Assembly (NCBI GenBank): GCA_035997545.1
Contig: DASYIL010000212.1
Coordinates: forward strand, 1 to 21,987
DNA length: 21,987 nt
Source: GCA-003244245 sp035997545
GTDB taxonomy: Bacteria; Actinomycetota; Actinomycetes; Mycobacteriales; Pseudonocardiaceae
Direction of reading: 5' to 3'
Positions 1 through 7,467 of this stretch are shown here, in pieces. The position numbers were made by a program, and so were the translations under genes. Within the stretch, counting starts at the first letter, position 1. Each line of letters opens with the position of its first letter. The notes under the pieces are model-generated. The model was not told the origin of the DNA. It saw nothing but the letters and a program-made list of their open reading frames with translations, and made no database searches.

Positions 1-254
1 GTGAACGCGGTGGACATCACCGCCAGCGCCAGGATGCGCGGAGTGACGTTGTCCACCCGCGGGCTGGGCACCGGCAGCACCGTCAGCGCGGTGAGACCGA
101 GCAGCAGTCCCAGCGGAATGAGCAGGGTGAGCAGCACCTGCTCGGCGTTGCGCAGGGTGAGGACGAATTCGGTGCGGGCCTGGGTGAGCAGCATCCGCGG
201 CAGCCGGCCCCGGCCCGGTGCTGGCGTGAACGTGCCGGGAGGAAATTGGGTCAC
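1..254 (-). CDS. ABC-2 type transporter permease, N-terminal part (runs off left edge)
   Basis: This is the first 84 codons of an integral-membrane permease that would pair with the ATPase encoded just upstream. The GTG start at 254 overlaps the ATPase stop codon (GTGA, 4 bases), the usual sign of translational coupling. The first ~20 residues are Pro/Gly/Arg-rich. A stretch containing TEFVLTLRNAEQVLLT follows, then a strongly hydrophobic first membrane segment (LLTLLIPLGLLLGLTALTVL). That layout is typical of DrrB/ABC-2 permeases, where an amphipathic helix precedes TM1. The substrate cannot be told from sequence; the family exports drugs, lipids or polysaccharides. Synteny with mycobacterial Rv1457c supports the call. 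The rest of the gene lies outside the window. Confidence 0.8.
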   Translation of the reverse strand, partial: MTQFPPGTFTPAPGRGRLPRMLLTQARTEFVLTLRNAEQVLLTLLIPLGLLLGLTALTVLPVPSPRVDNVTPRILALAVMSTAF

Positions 255-1192
255 GACCGTAACTCCCGCCCGGTGAGCTCGAGGAACACGTCTTCCAGGC
301 TGCGCCTGGCTACCCGCAGGTCCTCAGCAAACACGCCCTGCTGAGCACACCACGCCGTCACGGTGGCCATCACCTGCGGGTCGATCCCGCCCTCGACGAG
401 GTACCCGCCGGGACGGGGTTCACTGGCCTGGCACCCCTCGGGTAGTGCGCTGGACAGCTGACCAAGGTCCATACCAGGCCGGGCCGCGAACCGCAGTTGC
501 CGTTGCGCACCCGCAGTGGTCAGCTCGGCGGGGCTGCCCTGGGCCACCACCCGGCCGTGGTCGATGATCACCACCTGGTCGGCGAGCGCCTCGGCCTCCT
601 CCATCAGGTGCGTGGTGAACAGCACGCTGACGCCGTCCGTGCGCAGCCTGCCGACGATGTCCCAGACCAGCCGGCGGGCCTGCGGGTCCATGCCGGCGGT
701 GGGCTCGTCGAGGAACACCACCTCCGGCCGCCCGACCAGGGCGCAGGCCAGGGCGAGGCGCTGCTGCTGGCCGCCGGACAGCCGTTTGTAGGGCACCCGA
801 GCAACGGGTGCGAGGCCGAGCACGTCGAGCAGCCATTCAACGTCCAGTGGCCGGGCAGCGCATACCGCGACCAGGCCGAGCATCTCGCCGGCCCGCACGC
901 CTGGGTAGGCCCCGCCGCCCTGTGGCATCACCCCGATCCGGGGGCGCAGCGCGGGACCGTCGGTGATCGGGTCCAGTCCCAACACGCGGACCACGCCGGC
1001 GTCCGGGCGTAAGAATCCCTCGCATACCTCGACCGTGGTGGTCTTGCCGGCGCCGTTGGGCCCGAGCAGAGCCAGTACCGTGGCGGGCGGCATCTGCAGG
1101 TCGAGCCCGTTGACGGCCTGGATGGCGCCGAAGGTCCGGACCAGGCCGCGGACCTCGACGGCAGCCGGTAGCGCGGACGGGCTCACGCTCAC
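251..1192 (-). CDS. ABC transporter ATP-binding protein (DrrA/CcmA type)
   Basis: This 313-residue nucleotide-binding subunit powers the ABC-2 permease encoded immediately downstream. Visible motifs are Walker A GPNGAGKTT (residues 44-52), a Q-loop near MPQGG (89-93), the ABC signature LSGGQQQR (138-145), Walker B VVFLDEP (158-164) and an H-loop histidine in FTTHLMEE. The last ~90 residues form the accessory domain found in DrrA-like exporters. The ATG start lies 5 bp after the mptB stop codon, so mptB, this gene and the permease are probably one transcript. Homologues beside MptB and the SUF operon in mycobacteria (Rv1458c) are annotated as antibiotic-type transporters. The substrate is unknown. 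Confidence 0.93.
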   Translation of the reverse strand: MSVSPSALPAAVEVRGLVRTFGAIQAVNGLDLQMPPATVLALLGPNGAGKTTTVEVCEGFLRPDAGVVRVLGLDPITDGPALRPRIGVMPQGGGAYPGVRAGEMLGLVAVCAARPLDVEWLLDVLGLAPVARVPYKRLSGGQQQRLALACALVGRPEVVFLDEPTAGMDPQARRLVWDIVGRLRTDGVSVLFTTHLMEEAEALADQVVIIDHGRVVAQGSPAELTTAGAQRQLRFAARPGMDLGQLSSALPEGCQASEPRPGGYLVEGGIDPQVMATVTAWCAQQGVFAEDLRVARRSLEDVFLELTGRELRS

Positions 1193-1197
1193 AGAGC

Positions 1198-2814
1198 CTA
1201 GGTCGCGACCTCGGATCCGAGTGTACCGGCCTCAGCCGTGACTCGCGGCGCGGGCGATCGCTCCGGGCTGGACCGCAATGCCCCGGACAGTGGCGGGGTG
1301 CGCCCGCGAACCAGCAGCAGCGGTACCACCACGGTGACTGCCGCGGCCGCGATCGCGGCGGGCAGCACCCAGGTCCGGAACAGAAAGTCCGACCCGGTGG
1401 GAGCAACCAGCACCGCGAGTATCGCCGAGGCCACCGTGGCGATGGTGCGAAACGCCGGTTGGGTCGCCGAGGCCGCCAGCGGGATTGCGGCCCACAGTAG
1501 ATACCACGGATGCACCACGGGCCCCAGCAGCACCACGGCACCCAGCCCGACCCCGAGCCCAGCCAACGGCTCCACCCGCCCCCGCCAGCAGCGCCACAGC
1601 AGCAGCAAGTAGACCACCACGGCGGCGACCAGACCGGCGGCGCGGGCTAGGACGAGCACCGAGCTGGTGTGGTCGCCCAATCCGAGTCGGCTGCCGATCC
1701 AGCCGGCCAGCCGGCCGAGGTCGGTCGCTGCCGACATCCAGCTGCGCACCGCGTTAGGCGTACCCAGCGCACCAGTCCAGCCGAAGCCCAGACCGCTGCC
1801 CAGACCGATCGCCACGGTGGTAGCCGCGGTGACCCCGCCGACCAGCGCCACTGCCGCCACCAGGTCACGCGGCCGGCCACCCCGGTGCCGGGCGAGCCAG
1901 ACGGTCACGAACCCGAGAGCCAGCGCCGCGGGAACCTTCACCTGTGCCGCGGCCGCGATCACCGCCGTGCCGCCGAGCAGGGCCGGGCCGATCGCGGAGC
2001 TGCGCAGCGCCAGCTCCAGCCCGACCAGCATCAGGCCGATCATCAGTGCCTCATTGTGCACCCCGCTGACCAGATGGAACAACACCAACGGGTTGGCGGC
2101 GCCGAGCCACAGCGCGAACACCGGTGAGACGCCTACCCGGCGGGCCAGCCGCGGCAGCGACCAGACGATCATCACCAGGCCGGCCACGACGAGGATGCGG
2201 TGCAGCAGCACCCCGAGCACGACATCGTCGCCGGCGATCCAGTCGATCGGCCGGCCCAGGGTGAGAAACAACGGGCCATAGGGGGCCGGTGTGTTACGCC
2301 AGATCGTCGGGATTCCCCGGACCAGCGGGTGGTCCACGCCCAACGCATCGGCCGGACCGAGCACATAAGGGTCCAGGCCGCGGTTGGCCATCGCGCTCTG
2401 CGCCAGGTAGCTGTAGACATCCCGGCTGAACATCGGTGGGGCGACCAGCAGCGGCACCGCCCACATCAACATCGTGCGGTCCAACTGGGCCCGGGAGATC
2501 AGCCGGGCCCGTCCAGGAGCGGATAATGCGCCGAGCCACAACCAGGCCAGCACCACCATGGCAATGCCGGTGTAGGCGACCGCCAGGGATGCGGTGGGCA
2601 TCCGGTTGAACAGGCCCAGCACGGGGCGGCCGACCACCGGATTGCCCAGCACCGGAGCCGTGGCTGCACCGAGCGAACCCAGGCCCATGAGCAGTGCGCC
2701 GACGGTGCCGAACCGGCGCACCGTGTCGAGCTGGCCGACCTCGGACGGGTCCAGGCCGGTGCCCGCGGATGGGGTGCCGACCGGCGCTTTCGGCGCGGGT
2801 TGAGGCGCCCCCAC
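1198..2814 (-). CDS. mptB: Alpha-1,6-mannosyltransferase MptB, GT-C family
   Basis: A multi-pass membrane glycosyltransferase of about 538 residues that uses polyprenyl-phosphate-mannose. In corynebacteria and mycobacteria MptB starts the alpha-1,6-mannan backbone of lipomannan. The sequence shows around a dozen hydrophobic segments, an acidic motif in the first large loop (SRDVYSY), a following GLDPYVLGP segment, APYGPLFL, VHNEALMIGLML and HPWYLLWA. All of these are expected of the MptA/MptB family. The open frame extends upstream to 3141, but that part is antisense to sufR and looks non-coding. I chose GTG at 2814 because GGGAAGG lies about 8 bases upstream. GTG codons at 2823, 2835 and 2838 are alternatives. 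The gene is divergent from sufR and leads the operon with the two ABC genes. Confidence 0.88.
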   Translation of the reverse strand: MGAPQPAPKAPVGTPSAGTGLDPSEVGQLDTVRRFGTVGALLMGLGSLGAATAPVLGNPVVGRPVLGLFNRMPTASLAVAYTGIAMVVLAWLWLGALSAPGRARLISRAQLDRTMLMWAVPLLVAPPMFSRDVYSYLAQSAMANRGLDPYVLGPADALGVDHPLVRGIPTIWRNTPAPYGPLFLTLGRPIDWIAGDDVVLGVLLHRILVVAGLVMIVWSLPRLARRVGVSPVFALWLGAANPLVLFHLVSGVHNEALMIGLMLVGLELALRSSAIGPALLGGTAVIAAAAQVKVPAALALGFVTVWLARHRGGRPRDLVAAVALVGGVTAATTVAIGLGSGLGFGWTGALGTPNAVRSWMSAATDLGRLAGWIGSRLGLGDHTSSVLVLARAAGLVAAVVVYLLLLWRCWRGRVEPLAGLGVGLGAVVLLGPVVHPWYLLWAAIPLAASATQPAFRTIATVASAILAVLVAPTGSDFLFRTWVLPAAIAAAAVTVVVPLLLVRGRTPPLSGALRSSPERSPAPRVTAEAGTLGSEVAT

Positions 2815-2906
2815 ACCACGCACCTTCCCGGCCACCACGCCGCGAAGGGTAGCGCTGGCGCCGCCGACACCCCGGAGGGAGCACACCGGACTTTGCGCTT
2901 GGCGCT

Positions 2907-2931
2907 GATATACGTCACACTGGTGTTGTGA
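2907..2931 (+). promoter_or_regulatory. sufR promoter and SufR operator overlapping the start codon
   Basis: Positions 2915-2931 read TCACACTGGTGTTGTGA, with TCACA and TGTGA as inverted arms. The same stretch contains ACACT-N5-TGTGA (2917-2931), which is, as I recall, the inverted repeat reported for mycobacterial SufR binding upstream of the suf operon. The right arm covers the GTG start codon of sufR (2928-2930), so a bound repressor would block the transcription start region. A plausible -10 element, GATATAC, lies at 2907-2913, which would give a very short leader or a leaderless message. No convincing -35 was found. The motif match is seen directly; its function is inferred. Confidence 0.7.
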
Positions 2932-3671
2932 AAAACGTTGGGACGGATCGAATCCCGGTGGCGCATGCGTCCGCTGGCGGTGACGGCCGCACCCGCGAGT
3001 CGGTGGCGCGGCTGTTGTTGGAGCACGGGCCGGTGGCGGCCGCGCAGGTTGCGGACTCGCTGGGCCTGAGCCCGGCCGCGGTGCGTCGCCACTTGGAAGC
3101 CCTGCTCGCCGACGGGCAGGCCAGCTACCGTTCGGCACCACGCCGAGGTTCGCGCGGCCGGGGCCGTCCGGCCAAGTTGTTCCTGCTCACCGCCGCGGGC
3201 CGGGCCCGGTTCGGGCACACCTACGACGATCTGGCGGTGGCCGCACTGCACTTCCTGTCCGAGCGCGACGGCGAGCAGGCGGTTCGCTCGTTCGCCGAGC
3301 GGCGAGTCACCGAACTGGTCGGTCGGCATCGTGCCGCAGTGGCCGCTGCGCCTGATCCGGTCGCCCGTGCCGAAGCGTTGGCGGTTGCCCTGAGCGTCGA
3401 GGGCTACGCCGCGTCCACTGAGCACGTCGGTGCCGGTGCGCAGCTGTGCCAGCACCATTGCCCGGTCTCGCACGTCGCCGCGGAGTTCCCACAACTGTGC
3501 GAGGCCGAGACCGCGGCTTTCGCTGACCTGCTCGGCACTCACGTGCAGCGGCTGGCCACTATCGCCCGCGGCGACGCGGTATGCACGACCTACGTTCCCG
3601 AGGCCCGTGTGCCGCATGGTGCTATGGCCACCAATCCCACCACAATACCGGATGGAGGCGTCTCGGCATGA
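2928..3671 (+). CDS. sufR: SufR, iron-sulfur-sensing repressor of the SUF operon
   Basis: A 247-residue DeoR/ArsR-like winged-helix regulator. The helix-turn-helix spans roughly residues 25-65 (GPVAAAQVADSLGLSPAAVRRHLEALL), followed by a basic wing (RRGSRGRGRPAKLFLLT). The C-terminal half carries cysteines 174, 178, 191 and 219; the C178-x12-C191 spacing and the C-terminal position fit cluster-ligating cysteines of the SufR family. Family knowledge: holo-SufR with a 4Fe-4S cluster represses suf genes, and cluster loss under iron limitation, oxidative stress or nitric oxide relieves it. The GTG start lies inside the putative operator. The stop overlaps the sufB start (ATGA). The ortholog in M. 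tuberculosis is Rv1460. Confidence 0.92.
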   Translation: MKNVGTDRIPVAHASAGGDGRTRESVARLLLEHGPVAAAQVADSLGLSPAAVRRHLEALLADGQASYRSAPRRGSRGRGRPAKLFLLTAAGRARFGHTYDDLAVAALHFLSERDGEQAVRSFAERRVTELVGRHRAAVAAAPDPVARAEALAVALSVEGYAASTEHVGAGAQLCQHHCPVSHVAAEFPQLCEAETAAFADLLGTHVQRLATIARGDAVCTTYVPEARVPHGAMATNPTTIPDGGVSA

Positions 3672-5128
3672 CGACTGCTCCTGAGCAGGATGTGCGAGCG
3701 CAGAACGCCCTGACGATACCCCTCACCCAGGAAGAAACGCTCTCCAGGCTAGGCAACTACGAATACGGCTGGTCCGACTCTGATGCCGCCGGCGCGAGCG
3801 CCCAGCGAGGCCTGTCGGAGGCTGTGGTGCGCGACATTTCAGCCAAGAAGAACGAGCCGGAGTGGATGCTGGAGACCCGGCTCAAGGCATTGCGGCTGTT
3901 CCGGCGCAAGCCGATGCCACACTGGGGTGCCGACCTGTCCGGAATCGACTTCGACAACATCAAGTACTTCGTCCGGTCGACTGAGAAGCAGGCTACGTCC
4001 TGGGAGGAACTGCCCGAGGACATCAGGGCCACCTACGACCGGCTGGGCATCCCCGAAGCGGAAAAGGCCCGGTTGGTGGCTGGCGTGGCCGCGCAGTACG
4101 AGTCCGAGGTCGTCTATCACAAGATCCGCGAGGATCTGGAGGAGCTGGGTGTCCAGTTCCTGGACACCGACACCGCATTGCGCGAGCACCCGGAGATCTT
4201 CCAGGAGTACTTCGGCAGTGTGATCCCCGCTGGGGATAACAAGTTCGCTGCGTTGAACACCGCGGTGTGGTCCGGTGGGTCGTTCATCTACGTGCCGCCG
4301 GGCGTGCAAGTCGACATCCCGCTGCAGGCCTACTTCCGGATCAACACCGAGAACATGGGCCAGTTCGAGCGGACGCTGATCATCGTCGACGAGGGCGCGT
4401 ACGTGCATTACGTCGAGGGCTGCACGGCGCCGATCTACAAGTCCGACTCGCTGCACTCAGCAGTGGTGGAGATCATCGTGCGCAGGGGCGGGCGATGCCG
4501 CTACACCACGATCCAGAACTGGTCGAACAACGTCTACAACCTGGTCACCAAGCGGGCCACCGCCGCCGAGGGCGCGACCATGGAGTGGATCGACGGCAAC
4601 CTCGGGTCCAAGGTCACCATGAAGTACCCGTCGGTGTGGTTGATCGGCGAACACGCCAAGGGTGAGGTGCTCTCGGTGGCCTGTGCCGGGGAGGGCCAGC
4701 ATCAGGACGCCGGTGCGAAGATGGTGCACGCCGCCCCGCACACGTCGAGCACGATCGTGTCCAAGTCGGTCGCCCGCGGTGGCGGCCGCACCTCCTACCG
4801 CGGACTGGTGCAGGTCAACGAGGGCAGCCACCACTCCCGCTCCACGGTGAAGTGCGACGCACTGCTGGTTGACCAGATCAGCCGGTCGGACACCTACCCC
4901 TACGTCGACATCCGCGAGGATGACGTGTCGATGGGGCACGAGGCGACCGTCTCCAAGATCAGCGACGATCAGCTCTTCTACCTGATGAGCCGAGGGCTGA
5001 CCGAGGACGCGGCGATGGCCATGATCGTGCGCGGATTCATCGAGCCGATCGCCCGCGAACTGCCCATGGAGTACGCCCTGGAGCTCAATCGCCTGATCGA
5101 GCTGCAGATGGAAGGGGCCGTCGGCTGA
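3668..5128 (+). CDS. sufB: SufB, Fe-S cluster scaffold subunit
   Basis: SufB is the core scaffold of the cytosolic SufBC2D complex, on which the nascent Fe-S cluster forms. The protein has 486 residues, the usual intein-free length. Conserved segments include GVQVDIPLQAYFRIN, the CTAPIYKSDSLHSAVVEI region, CAGEGQHQDAGAKM, HHSRSTVKCDALL, and the C-terminal SDTYPYVDIREDD and GHEATVSKISDDQLFYLMSRG segments shared by all SufB proteins. The ATG at 3668 overlaps the sufR stop and follows GGAGG at 3654-3658. The open frame extends 29 codons upstream, but that part overlaps sufR and is rejected. M. tuberculosis SufB carries an intein; this copy has none. Confidence 0.96.
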   Translation: MTTAPEQDVRAQNALTIPLTQEETLSRLGNYEYGWSDSDAAGASAQRGLSEAVVRDISAKKNEPEWMLETRLKALRLFRRKPMPHWGADLSGIDFDNIKYFVRSTEKQATSWEELPEDIRATYDRLGIPEAEKARLVAGVAAQYESEVVYHKIREDLEELGVQFLDTDTALREHPEIFQEYFGSVIPAGDNKFAALNTAVWSGGSFIYVPPGVQVDIPLQAYFRINTENMGQFERTLIIVDEGAYVHYVEGCTAPIYKSDSLHSAVVEIIVRRGGRCRYTTIQNWSNNVYNLVTKRATAAEGATMEWIDGNLGSKVTMKYPSVWLIGEHAKGEVLSVACAGEGQHQDAGAKMVHAAPHTSSTIVSKSVARGGGRTSYRGLVQVNEGSHHSRSTVKCDALLVDQISRSDTYPYVDIREDDVSMGHEATVSKISDDQLFYLMSRGLTEDAAMAMIVRGFIEPIARELPMEYALELNRLIELQMEGAVG

Positions 5129-5129
5129 G

Positions 5130-6323
5130 ATGACGGCTACTACTGACAGACTGGCCGGGCACGGTCTGGTCGCGCATTCCCACGGCGCCGACGTGCCGAT
5201 GGTCTCCCGGGGGCAGCGGTTCACCTCCTACGACGTGGATGCCTTCGAGGTGCCCAACGGTCGTGAGGAGGTGTGGCGGTTCACCCCGTTGCGGCGGCTG
5301 CGCGGCCTGCACCAGGGTGTTCCGGCCACCGGCACCGCGCAGGTCACCGTGCAGGCAGGCGGCGGCGTCACCGTCGAGGAGGTGGGCAGGGTCGACCCGC
5401 GCCGCGGCGACGGTGGTGTCCCCGCCGACCGGGTTGCTGCGCAGGCCTGGAGCGCCGTCGAGCAGGCCACCATCGTGACTGTGCCCGGCGACATCCGAGT
5501 CGAGGACCCGGTGATGATCACCGTTACCGGGCCGGGTGCAGATGAGATCGCCTACGGGCACCTGCAGGTGCGTCTTGAGACGTTTGCCGAGGTCGTGGTG
5601 GTGCTGGACTACCGCGGTAGCGGCACCTACGCGGAGAACGTCGAGGTGGTCCTCGACGATGGTGCCCGGCTGACCCTGGTCAGCGTGCAGGACTGGGCCG
5701 ACGACGCCGTGCACGTCGCCGCGCAGCATGCCCGGCTGGGCCGCGACGCGGTGCTGCGCGCCATCACCGTAAGCCTGGGTGGCGATCTGGTCCGGCAATC
5801 CCCGACGGTGACGTTCACCCAGCCGGGCGGCGACGCCGAGCTGCTCGGGATGTACTTCGCCGACGCCGGGCAGCACCTGGAACACCGGTTGCTGGTCGAC
5901 CACGCTGTTCCACACTGCCGGTCCAACGTCGCCTACAAGGGCGCGCTGCAAGGCAGTCCTGGCAAACCCGACGCGCACACCGTGTGGATCGGGGACGTGC
6001 TCATCCAGGCCGCCGCCGAGGGCACCGAGACCTTCGAGGTCAACCGCAACCTGGTTCTCAACGACGGCGCGCGGGCCGACTCGGTGCCCAACCTGGAGAT
6101 CGAGACCGGAGAGATCGTCGGCGCCGGGCACGCCAGCACCACCGGACGCTTCGATGACGAGCAGCTTTTCTACCTGACCTCCCGGGGCATCCCGGCCGAG
6201 CTGGCCCGCCGGCTGGTCGTGCGGGGCTTCTTCGGCGAGATCCTGCAGAAGATCACCGTCCCGCAGGTACGCGAGCGGCTCGAGGCGGCGATCGAGGCTG
6301 AGCTGGAGGCAGTGGGGGTATGA
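5130..6323 (+). CDS. sufD: SufD, Fe-S cluster scaffold partner
   Basis: SufD is a SufB paralogue of 397 residues that pairs with SufB in the SufBC2D scaffold and supports iron entry. The N-terminal ~100 residues are variable. The beta-helix core and the C-terminal signature (GASARADSVPNLEIETGEIVGAGHAS type, here from NDGARADSVPNLEIETGE, then GRFDDEQLFYLTSRGIP and RRLVVRGFFGEIL) are clear. The ATG lies one base after the sufB stop, and the sufD stop overlaps the next gene (ATGA). Co-transcription with sufB is close to certain from this packing. Confidence 0.95.
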   Translation: MTATTDRLAGHGLVAHSHGADVPMVSRGQRFTSYDVDAFEVPNGREEVWRFTPLRRLRGLHQGVPATGTAQVTVQAGGGVTVEEVGRVDPRRGDGGVPADRVAAQAWSAVEQATIVTVPGDIRVEDPVMITVTGPGADEIAYGHLQVRLETFAEVVVVLDYRGSGTYAENVEVVLDDGARLTLVSVQDWADDAVHVAAQHARLGRDAVLRAITVSLGGDLVRQSPTVTFTQPGGDAELLGMYFADAGQHLEHRLLVDHAVPHCRSNVAYKGALQGSPGKPDAHTVWIGDVLIQAAAEGTETFEVNRNLVLNDGARADSVPNLEIETGEIVGAGHASTTGRFDDEQLFYLTSRGIPAELARRLVVRGFFGEILQKITVPQVRERLEAAIEAELEAVGV

Positions 6324-6667
6324 GTCCCGATCCCATCCGCGTCTGCAGTTTGAGTGACCTCAAGGACGACGTGCCCGCCGGATTCGATGTCGACGGCGTC
6401 CCGGTGGTACTGGTCCGCCAGGGCGAGCAGGTGTACGCGCTGGCCGATATCTGCTCGCACGCCGAGATCGCGCTGTCCGAGGGCGAGGTGACCCGTAAGG
6501 GCCTGGAGTGCTGGCTGCACGGCTCGTGCTTCGACCTGCGTACCGGGGAGCCGTCATCACCACCGGCCTCCGAACCGGTGGACACCTACGCCGTGACGAT
6601 CGACGGTGACGACGTCTATGTCAATCCGTCCACTGTGACCAACAGTCCATTGGGACCAAACCGCTAG
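6320..6667 (+). CDS. Rieske-type [2Fe-2S] ferredoxin in the SUF operon
   Basis: A 115-residue soluble Rieske ferredoxin of the NirD/biphenyl-dioxygenase-ferredoxin type. The cluster ligands are visible as C45-x-H47 (CSH) and C64-x2-H67 (CWLH), followed by GSCFDLRTGEP, the usual loop after the second ligand pair. There is no membrane anchor or signal peptide, so it acts in the cytoplasm. The ATG overlaps the sufD stop, and sufC starts 20 bp downstream. Many actinobacteria outside mycobacteria keep such a gene at this place in the SUF operon. It may carry electrons for cluster assembly or be a client of it; its role is not established. No oxygenase partner is nearby. Confidence 0.92.
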   Translation: MSPDPIRVCSLSDLKDDVPAGFDVDGVPVVLVRQGEQVYALADICSHAEIALSEGEVTRKGLECWLHGSCFDLRTGEPSSPPASEPVDTYAVTIDGDDVYVNPSTVTNSPLGPNR

Positions 6668-6687
6668 CAGGAGCTGAGAACACACCG

Positions 6688-7452
6688 ATGGCCACTCTGG
6701 AGATCAAGGACCTGCACGTCGCGGTCCGTACCGACGACGAGCAGACCCCCGACAAAGAGATCCTGCGCGGCGTCGACCTGACGGTCCGGGCGGGGGAGAC
6801 CCACGCGATGATGGGCCCGAACGGGTCGGGCAAGTCCACCCTGGCCTACTCGATCGCCGGGCACCCGAAATACCAGGTCACCTCCGGACAGATACTGCTC
6901 GACGGCGTCGATGTACTCACGATGGCGGTCGACGAACGCGCCCGCGCGGGCCTGTTCCTCGCCATGCAGTACCCGGTCGAGGTGCCCGGCGTGTCGATGA
7001 CGAACTTCCTGCGCACCGCCGCCACCGCGATTCGTGGTGAGGCGCCCAAGCTGCGCACCTGGGTCAAGGAGGTCAAGGCAGCGATGTCGAATCTGGACAT
7101 CGAGCCGTCCTTCGCCGAGCGCAACGTGAATGAGGGTTTCTCCGGCGGCGAGAAGAAGCGTTTCGAGATCCTGCAGCTGTCCCTGCTCAAGCCCAAGATC
7201 GCGGTACTGGACGAGACCGACTCGGGCCTGGACGTGGATGCGCTGCGGGTGGTATCGGAAGGGGTAAACCGGTACCGGGCCAGCGGGGACGTCGGCGTGC
7301 TGCTGATCACCCACTACACCCGGATCCTGCGGCATATCACGCCCGACCATGTGCACGTGTTCGCGGGCGGGCGGATCGTGGAGTCCGGGGGGCCGGAGCT
7401 CGCCGAGGAACTGGAGACTGGCGGCTATGAGCGCTTCACCGTAAGGACATGA
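6688..7452 (+). CDS. sufC: SufC, ABC-type ATPase of the SUF scaffold
   Basis: SufC is a soluble ABC ATPase (254 residues) that drives conformational change in SufBCD; it is not a transporter. Motifs: Walker A GPNGSGKST (residues 43-51), signature FSGGEKKR (151-158), Walker B IAVLDETDSGLD (171-182) and an H-loop in LLITHYTRIL. The DETDSGLD form in place of DEPTSGLD is characteristic of SufC. GCAGGAGCTGAG ahead of the ATG supplies a ribosome-binding site. The 20-bp gap after the Rieske gene is the widest in the operon and is still too short for a separate promoter of ordinary size. Confidence 0.96.
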   Translation: MATLEIKDLHVAVRTDDEQTPDKEILRGVDLTVRAGETHAMMGPNGSGKSTLAYSIAGHPKYQVTSGQILLDGVDVLTMAVDERARAGLFLAMQYPVEVPGVSMTNFLRTAATAIRGEAPKLRTWVKEVKAAMSNLDIEPSFAERNVNEGFSGGEKKRFEILQLSLLKPKIAVLDETDSGLDVDALRVVSEGVNRYRASGDVGVLLITHYTRILRHITPDHVHVFAGGRIVESGGPELAEELETGGYERFTVRT

Positions 7453-7467
7453 CAGGAGGTGACCATC

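Noticed and set aside
2815..3141. N-terminal extension of the mptB frame
   Set aside because: It is antisense to sufR, crosses the sufR promoter/operator and has a Pro/Arg-rich composition unlike MptB; a start at 2814 (or 2823-2838) has better support.
3581..3667. 29-codon upstream extension of sufB
   Set aside because: It lies inside sufR and has no family similarity; the ATG at 3668 overlaps the sufR stop and follows GGAGG.
3668..5128. Possible SufB intein, as in M. tuberculosis
   Set aside because: The frame is 486 residues and continuous through all conserved segments, with no homing endonuclease or splicing motifs.
5085..6131. 348-codon antisense frame opposite sufD
   Set aside because: Shadow of sufD with no ribosome-binding site or recognisable domain.
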